This document shows, one piece after another, positions 15,653 to 19,885 of a stretch of 19,885 bases of DNA. Position 1 is the stretch's first letter; every line of letters begins with the position of its first letter. The stretch comes from Calditrichia bacterium (GTDB lineage Bacteria > Calditrichota > Calditrichia > Calditrichales > Calditrichaceae): contig JALWEA010000656.1 of the NCBI GenBank assembly GCA_027039465.1, forward strand, positions 1 to 19,885, written 5' to 3'. The position numbers and the translations under genes were made by a program. The notes beneath the pieces were generated by a model. It was not told the DNA's origin, did not search any database, and saw only the letters and a list, made by a program, of their open reading frames with translations.

Positions 15653-16833
15653 TTTCTGTTATCCCCAATCAATTGATTTTTGGTATGTGGGGTATGAGAC
15701 AAGGCAGGCCTTGTCTTTACGCGCACTTCACCGCTCATCAATTTGGGCAGCAATATATCGCGCAGATTTTCAAGCGTGTGAATTTGACTATTGTTTTTCT
15801 TTATTTTTTCAAATAGGTGTAATGTGATTTTCGAAAAAGATTTAAGAATTTCCGGGAAAGGTATTTTTAATTCAATCTCATTAAGATCAGATTGACGAAT
15901 CAAAGGCTGAGTACTACCTACATTAAAATTTTCCAATTTTGCAATTTTCAAATAGAAGTAAATAAAGTAAAACAAGTGTTCTGATTTTGGTTTTATTACT
16001 AAGGTATTGTCAGATAACCAAACTTTACCTTCTGAAATAAATACATTCCCTAATGTACCAACACGACCAGTAAAAATTAATTTTTCATCATATAGAAATT
16101 TATTAGTCCTACCAATTAGGCCGTTTGCGCCAAGTACAGGATAAGTTCCTTCTTTAATGTATTCTTTTCTTTTTAATCCTTTTCCACTTGAAATATTAAT
16201 TAAATCACCAAGTGTCCCTTTTTCCCAATCATCCTGTGCTTCTTCGATAAACCACTGCCTAAACAGGGTTTCGGCCAAGTCTTCCAGAGTTTTGTTTTGG
16301 CGGTGCAGCAGGTCGATTTTGTCATCCAGGCTGGAGAGCACCGCGGCAATGGCTTTTTGCTCGGGGAGCGGGGGGAGTGGAATTGGAATATCTTTAATAT
16401 TATATAATGGTAACTTGGGTTGTGTAGAGCCGACAATTCTAGACTTAATTTCCGATTGACCATTTTCCGATATTAAATAATAAAATAAAAAACTATTATC
16501 TATTTGGCTTTTTTCTAAATTTACTATCTTTGCACAATTTTCTGTTAGGCTTGCCATATGAAGTTCTTTTGGTATAATAGCACAAAGTCCTATTGTTCCA
16601 ACAATTGAAATTATTATATCATTTTCTTCAACAATATAATTTGAAATAGATGGGAATACGTCATTTGGGACAAATAACAATTCATCTATTTTTATTTTAT
16701 GATTTGTGATATCTCTTGTTCTGATATATGGGTGTTTTGATGGAAACATAGATAATGATTCACCTTTTGGTAACCTTTTCCCTCCTTTAACAATTGTAAT
16801 ATCCCCTAATTTACATTTCTTCCACTCACTCAT
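15649..16833 (-). CDS. hsdS: Type I restriction enzyme, specificity subunit
   Basis: HsdS sets the bipartite DNA target of the methylase and nuclease. The 394 residues show the usual duplicated plan. TRD1 (about 1-150) begins SEWKKCKLGDITIVKGGKRL and ends IVGSTQPKLPLYNIKDIPIP. The central conserved helix is PLPEQKAIAAVLSSLDDKID to ETLFRQWF (155-195). TRD2 (about 200-325) begins DDWEKGTLGDLINISSGKGL and ends NVGSTQPLIRQSDLNEIELK. The distal helix ends DILLPKLMSGEV (359-370). Residues 371-394 run beyond the normal family end; ten of them, VKTRPALSHT, are encoded by a REP-like palindrome. The TRD segments are visibly more AT-rich than the central helix. The start overlaps the preceding stop by eight bases and the stop overlaps the transposase start by four. 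Confidence 0.96.
   Translation of the reverse strand: MSEWKKCKLGDITIVKGGKRLPKGESLSMFPSKHPYIRTRDITNHKIKIDELLFVPNDVFPSISNYIVEENDIIISIVGTIGLCAIIPKELHMASLTENCAKIVNLEKSQIDNSFLFYYLISENGQSEIKSRIVGSTQPKLPLYNIKDIPIPLPPLPEQKAIAAVLSSLDDKIDLLHRQNKTLEDLAETLFRQWFIEEAQDDWEKGTLGDLINISSGKGLKRKEYIKEGTYPVLGANGLIGRTNKFLYDEKLIFTGRVGTLGNVFISEGKVWLSDNTLVIKPKSEHLFYFIYFYLKIAKLENFNVGSTQPLIRQSDLNEIELKIPFPEILKSFSKITLHLFEKIKKNNSQIHTLENLRDILLPKLMSGEVRVKTRPALSHTPHTKNQLIGDNRK
15692..15720. repeat. Second REP-like palindrome, forming the 3' end of hsdS
   Basis: AGACAAGGC (15697-15705) and GCCTTGTCT (15708-15716) are exact 9-base inverted arms around AG. The outer bases GTAT and TTTAC are decayed relative to the perfect copy at 15211-15238. 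Within hsdS it reads VKTRPALSH, the same phase as VETRHALSL in the transposase. The copy lies 40 bases upstream of the transposase ATG at 15652. Confidence 0.85.
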
Positions 16834-17794
16834 CGGCCATCACCTTTTTCAAATTTTCCTTCAGCGCAAAGGATGATTTATCCATTTTTGAAAAGGCAAA
16901 CCACTTTTTACCCAAATCTTTCAATGAAGCGCCAAAGTGGTAAACTTCCTTGTCGTCAATAATCAAGAAACGGTCGTGTGCTTTGCCGAATTTCTTTATT
17001 TCAAGGGTCGGATATTGGGCATTGAATTTCTTGGCGTCCAATTCCAAAGACCTGGTTATTCTTCCGGTTAATATCGTCACTTTTACATTCTTTTTCTTTT
17101 TGCCGAACAAATCCAAGACCGTTTCGTCAATGTAGTTATCAATCAGCACAATGCTTTTGTTTGCTTTGCGCACCAAACCGGAAACGAATTTGTAAGCTTC
17201 GAATATCTGACCGTCAAAAAAGACGCCTTGTTTGGGTTGGATCTCTTTACTCTGCAAGGCGTTAAAAACTTTTTCAAATTTTTCATTGGTTTCTATTTCA
17301 TGTTTAAGTTGTCTTTTTTCAATCGTATCGATTCTTTGAAAAATTTGTGCGTTATTTACCAAAAACCTGCGCATGGCAACAAAGGCTTCCATAATGCGAA
17401 TGCTTACCTTTACAGCGGTTTCACTGCGCAACACAGCGGAAAGCATGGCAACGCCCTGTTCGGTAAAGGCATAGGGTAAATATCTTCGCCCACCATGTTT
17501 ATTTGAGGTCACAATTTGTGACCTCAAGATTTCTTCATACTCTTTCCGGGTAAGCTGGAACCGGAAATGAACTGGAAAACGCTCAATATTTCTCTTAACA
17601 GCCTGGTTAAAAACTTTTGTTTCCACACCATAAAGTTCCGCCAAATCACTGTCCAGCATTACTTGGATACCGCGGATCGTATAAATCTTTTTTTGAATAG
17701 TTACGGCGTCATAAATGATTATTTGATTTTTTACATCTTCCATTTTTTTATCTATCCCATTTTTATGGTCACAGAATGTGACCATAAAATTCAT
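16826..17794 (-). CDS. ORF6N-domain DNA-binding protein with PLD-like C-terminal domain
   Basis: The protein has 322 residues. Residues about 27-120 form an ORF6N (KilA-N-like) DNA-binding domain, with IYTIRGIQVMLDSDLAELYG, then VKRNIERFPVHFRFQLT, then GGRRYLPYAFTEQGVAMLSA. A helical linker with coiled-coil character spans about 148-190. Residues 192-300 look like one phospholipase-D-like half: FFDGQIFEAYKFVSGLVRKA, SIVLIDNYIDETVL, and AHDRFLIIDDKEVYHFGASL. In this last motif H273 and R275 stand where HxK would be, so nuclease activity is uncertain. Such proteins often sit inside Type I restriction operons; their role is not established. The ATG at 17794 overlaps the hsdM stop by one base (TAATG). 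A second ATG at 17743 would leave a 50-base leader holding an inverted repeat. The stop overlaps hsdS by eight bases. Two matched inverted repeats in the gene hint at self-regulation. Confidence 0.9.
   Translation of the reverse strand: MNFMVTFCDHKNGIDKKMEDVKNQIIIYDAVTIQKKIYTIRGIQVMLDSDLAELYGVETKVFNQAVKRNIERFPVHFRFQLTRKEYEEILRSQIVTSNKHGGRRYLPYAFTEQGVAMLSAVLRSETAVKVSIRIMEAFVAMRRFLVNNAQIFQRIDTIEKRQLKHEIETNEKFEKVFNALQSKEIQPKQGVFFDGQIFEAYKFVSGLVRKANKSIVLIDNYIDETVLDLFGKKKKNVKVTILTGRITRSLELDAKKFNAQYPTLEIKKFGKAHDRFLIIDDKEVYHFGASLKDLGKKWFAFSKMDKSSFALKENLKKVMADE
17503..17527. promoter_or_regulatory. Inverted repeat 2 (GGTCACA-N3-TGTGACC) within the ORF6N coding region
   Basis: Twelve-base perfect arms (17503-17514 and 17516-17527) around one base, with core GGTCACA (17507-17513), three bases, and TGTGACC (17517-17523). 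On the coding strand it encodes LRSQIVTS, residues 90-97. The core half-sites and spacing are identical to those of the repeat at 17761-17789. A regulatory role is inferred from that identity. Confidence 0.5.
17761..17789. promoter_or_regulatory. Inverted repeat 1 (GGTCACA-N3-TGTGACC) at the start of the ORF6N gene
   Basis: Thirteen-base perfect arms TTTTATGGTCACA (17761-17773) and its complement (17777-17789) around GAA. It begins five bases into the ORF6N gene, directly after the hsdM stop. If translation begins at the alternative ATG (17743), it is a 5' leader element. It may act as an operator, or as an RNA hairpin between hsdM and the downstream genes. Confidence 0.55.
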
Positions 17795-19350
17795 TACTTG
17801 GCGTCGTCATCGTTTTGCAAGATTATCTTTTTCAGATTTTCCAGTATTCGCGCATTCAACCGCTCTTCTTCCAGCATTTGTTCTTTCAGTTCATCCGTTA
17901 GTTTGGCAAAACGTTCGTTAAAATCAAAATCATCTTCCTGGTCAGGTAAGCCCACATACCGACCTGGCGTAAGCACATAATCCAAGGTAGCTACTTCTTC
18001 AATCGTAGCCGATTTACAAAAGCCTTTCACATCTTCGTAATTACCGTTCGGGTCGTGCCAGGCGTGGTAAGTTTCGGCAATTTTTTTGATATCATCGTCG
18101 GAGAATTCACGGGTACGGCGATTAATCAAATGCCCCATATTGCGGGCGTCAATAAACAGAATTTCGTCTTTTCGAAAACTTTCATTGCCGTTGGCCTTAG
18201 CGCGATTCAAAAACCAAAGACTGGCCGGAATCTGGGTATTTAAAAACAGTTTGGCAGGCAAGTTCACGATGCAATCCACCAAACAGGCTTCTACCAAATT
18301 TTTTCGGATTTCGCCTTCGCCGGAAGTTTTGGAAGTGAGCGCTCCTTTAGCCAAAACAAAACCGGCTCTGCCATTGGGATTTAAATGAAAAACAAAATGT
18401 TGAATCCAGGCGTAATTGGCGTTGCCCACAGGCGGAACACCAAATTGCCAGCGTGCGTCGTTGCGCAACAGGTCTCCGGACCAGTCGCTGTCGTTGAACG
18501 GCGGATTAGCGATAACAAAATCAGCTTTCAGGTCTTTGTGTGCATCGTTTAAAAACGAGCCTTCGTTGTTCCATTTAACCTGCGAGCTGTCAATACCTCG
18601 AATAGCCAAATTCATTTTGCACAAACGCCAGGTAGTCTGATTGCTTTCCTGCCCGTAAATGGAAATATCGTTGACTTTTCCCTGATGTTGTTCCACAAAT
18701 TTTTCAGACTGAACGAACATTCCGCCGCTGCCGCAACAAGGATCAAAAACACGGCCTTTGTAGGGTTCCAGCATTTCCACTAACAGTTTGACCACACTTC
18801 TCGGCGTATAAAACTGTCCGCCTTTTTTGCCTTCGGCCAGGGCAAACTCACCGAGGAAATATTCAAAGACCCGCCCTAGGAAATCACCTTTGCCGTTGCT
18901 TTCCTTCATTGAAATATTGCTTATTAGGTCAATGAGTCCGCCCAAACTGGTTGGATCCAGATTACCACGTGCGTACACCTTTGGTAGCACTCCTTTTAGC
19001 GAAGGATTGTCCCGCTCGATAGCATCCATGGCCGCATCCACATCCTTTCCAATCTCCGGCAATTTAGCTCGTGACCGCAAATAAGACCAGCGCGCCGAAG
19101 GCGGTACAAAGAAAACGTTTTCCGCCTTATACTCGTCGCGGTCTTCCGGATCGGCGCCTGCGTATTCGCCTTCGCCCTTTTGGAGCTTTTCGTGCAAATC
19201 TTCAAAAGCGTCAGAAATATATTTAAGGAAAATCAATCCTAACACGATGTGCTTGTATTCGGCCGCGTCAATATTCTTGCGCAACTTGTCCGCCGCTTTC
19301 CACAGTTGCTTTTCCAGCGGTTCTTCTTTGGTGTTGTTCTTTTTAGCCAT
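17794..19350 (-). CDS. hsdM: Type I restriction enzyme, N6-adenine methyltransferase subunit
   Basis: HsdM transfers methyl from S-adenosylmethionine to adenine N6 in the site chosen by HsdS; two copies with one HsdS form the methylase. The 518 residues are full length. The N-terminal helical HsdM_N domain includes LWKAADKLRKNIDAAEYKHI (16-35) and FLKYISDAFE. GQFYTPRSVVKLLVEML (179-194) leads into motif I DPCCGSGGMF (203-212), and motif IV is ANPPFND (281-287). RAGFVLAKGALTSK and IVNLPAKLFLNTQIPASLWF follow as expected. It is the first gene of the operon. The ATG is preceded by AAGGACGG, a fair ribosome-binding site. The stop overlaps the next start by one base. I could not settle on a promoter in the AT-rich 90 bases upstream. 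Confidence 0.97.
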   Translation of the reverse strand: MAKKNNTKEEPLEKQLWKAADKLRKNIDAAEYKHIVLGLIFLKYISDAFEDLHEKLQKGEGEYAGADPEDRDEYKAENVFFVPPSARWSYLRSRAKLPEIGKDVDAAMDAIERDNPSLKGVLPKVYARGNLDPTSLGGLIDLISNISMKESNGKGDFLGRVFEYFLGEFALAEGKKGGQFYTPRSVVKLLVEMLEPYKGRVFDPCCGSGGMFVQSEKFVEQHQGKVNDISIYGQESNQTTWRLCKMNLAIRGIDSSQVKWNNEGSFLNDAHKDLKADFVIANPPFNDSDWSGDLLRNDARWQFGVPPVGNANYAWIQHFVFHLNPNGRAGFVLAKGALTSKTSGEGEIRKNLVEACLVDCIVNLPAKLFLNTQIPASLWFLNRAKANGNESFRKDEILFIDARNMGHLINRRTREFSDDDIKKIAETYHAWHDPNGNYEDVKGFCKSATIEEVATLDYVLTPGRYVGLPDQEDDFDFNERFAKLTDELKEQMLEEERLNARILENLKKIILQNDDDAK

Positions 19351-19444
19351 TTAACCGTCCTTAATAAAGGGAACTAATTTTATGTTTAAATTTAGGAAGT
19401 AATAATACATTGGAATAGCCGTCAAAATATATTCAAATTTAAAA

Positions 19445-19518
19445 CGGCCCCGGAGCCGCGCTATTCCGGGACGAAGGCCAAAGAGCCGGAGGTCAGCCGA
19501 CTCATGCTCCGGGAGCCG
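19445..19518. repeat. GC-rich 74-base imperfect inverted repeat of unknown class
   Basis: CGGCCCCGGAGC (19445-19456) pairs with GCTCCGGGAGCCG (19506-19518) over 12 base pairs with one bulged A. Inside lies a smaller GAG-C-CGG / CCG-A-CTC hairpin. The element is far richer in GC than the AT-rich DNA on both sides. On the minus strand its closing arm is followed by TTTT, so it could terminate the PLP-enzyme gene upstream. It could also be a dispersed palindromic repeat or a structured leader for hsdM. It does not match a riboswitch I can name. The rest of the 19351-19609 gap shows nothing I can support. Confidence 0.55.
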
Positions 19519-19609
19519 CTTCATTATAAGTATAACAGAAAAATTTACAAAATCAAAATTTCTCTGATCTCAATCGCGTGTGAAATCCGAAAAACGTCTT
19601 AATTTTTGC

Positions 19610-19885
19610 CTAAACTTTTACCTGCCGCAAAGCTTGCGAGAGATCGGCAATCAAATCTCTGAAATCTTCCAACCCTACCGACAGGCGAACCAAACTTTCG
19701 GTAATGCCGCACTCGGCCAATTCTTCGGCGGAATAGGTAGAGTGGGTCATGGAGGCCGGATGTTCGATAAGGGAATCCACATCGCCCAGGCTAACGGCCA
19801 AAGTAAACAGCTTTACCGAATCCATCAGTTTTTCACCGGCGCGTCGGCCGCCTTTAATTTCAAAACTGACCATGCCGCCGAAACC
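19610..19885 (-). CDS. Cys/Met metabolism PLP-dependent enzyme (trans-sulfuration family), 5' part beyond the window
   Basis: Only the last 91 residues are present, running off the right edge. GFGGMVSFEIKGG, KLFTLAVSLGDVDSLIEHPA, SMTHSTYSAEELAECGI and ESLVRLSVGLEDFRDLIADL are the C-terminal signature of the cystathionine gamma-synthase, cystathionine beta-lyase, O-acetylhomoserine sulfhydrylase and methionine gamma-lyase family. In this family the Ser of SLG, the HPASMTH loop and the Arg in VRLSVG contact the substrate. The PLP lysine lies outside the window, so the exact member cannot be chosen. It is transcribed toward the hsd operon, with 259 bases between its stop and the hsdM start. Confidence 0.93.
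   Translation of the reverse strand, partial: GFGGMVSFEIKGGRRAGEKLMDSVKLFTLAVSLGDVDSLIEHPASMTHSTYSAEELAECGITESLVRLSVGLEDFRDLIADLSQALRQVKV

Noticed and set aside
17761..17789. CRP/FNR-type binding site
   Set aside because: The half-sites are in the opposite order (TCACA-N3-TGTGA) from CRP sites (TGTGA-N6-TCACA), so the spacing and polarity do not fit.
19351..19440. Promoter for hsdM around TTGACG (19410s) on the minus strand
   Set aside because: No acceptable -10 lies 16-18 bases downstream; the TATTAT present is only 12 bases away.
19445..19518. SAM or cobalamin riboswitch next to a Met/Cys metabolism gene
   Set aside because: The element lies downstream of that gene, not in its leader, and none of the conserved SAM-I or B12-box sequences is visible on either strand.

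Overview
The window is a piece of bacterial chromosome of moderate to low GC. A lipid-anchored YbgF/CpoB-like protein, a glycine-zipper lipoprotein and a surface-glycan cluster point to a Gram-negative cell with an outer membrane. The gene mix (short overlapping operons, DUF971, PepT, a REP-associated transposase) would suit a member of the FCB-group or Calditrichota-like lineages. That placement is an impression only; no marker gene in the window fixes it.

Layout. (1) Positions 1-6554, all on the minus strand: a surface-polysaccharide cluster read from right to left. It starts with a winged-helix/nucleotidyltransferase-like regulator, followed by a GT4 glycosyltransferase and UDP-GlcNAc 2-epimerase (wecB). 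After a 139-base gap come a second GT4 enzyme, a CDP-glycerol-type glycerophosphotransferase and an asparagine-synthase-type amidotransferase cut by the left edge. Except at the gap, neighbouring genes overlap (1 to about 17 bases). The three distal genes are much more AT-rich than the proximal ones. (2) Positions 6555-11634: housekeeping and unassigned genes. These are the YbgF-like lipoprotein behind a clear sigma70-type promoter, an unrecognised 366-residue protein, peptidase T, a DUF971 protein, tRNA-Thr(CGU) and a glycine-zipper lipoprotein. Three strong intrinsic terminators separate them. (3) Positions 11635-19350, all minus: a five-gene Type I restriction-modification operon in the order hsdM, ORF6N/PLD-like gene, hsdS, IS200-like (RAYT) transposase, hsdR. 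Every junction overlaps by 1, 8, 4 and 8 bases in turn. (4) Positions 19351-19885: a GC-rich 74-base structured element, then the 3' end of a Cys/Met-metabolism PLP enzyme cut by the right edge.

The most unusual part is the restriction operon. A transposase gene is stitched between hsdS and hsdR with start/stop overlaps on both sides. It carries a perfect 28-base palindrome of REP type, in frame, between two in-frame tandem arrays. A second, diverged copy of that palindrome forms the extreme C-terminus of HsdS and is read in the same phase. Separately, the ORF6N gene contains two long inverted repeats with identical half-sites and identical spacing (GGTCACA-N3-TGTGACC), 260 bases apart. One lies at its start, just after hsdM, and one inside its DNA-binding-domain coding region. 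Together they suggest an internal, self-regulated control point that could separate methylase expression from that of the specificity and restriction subunits. This is an inference and is untested.
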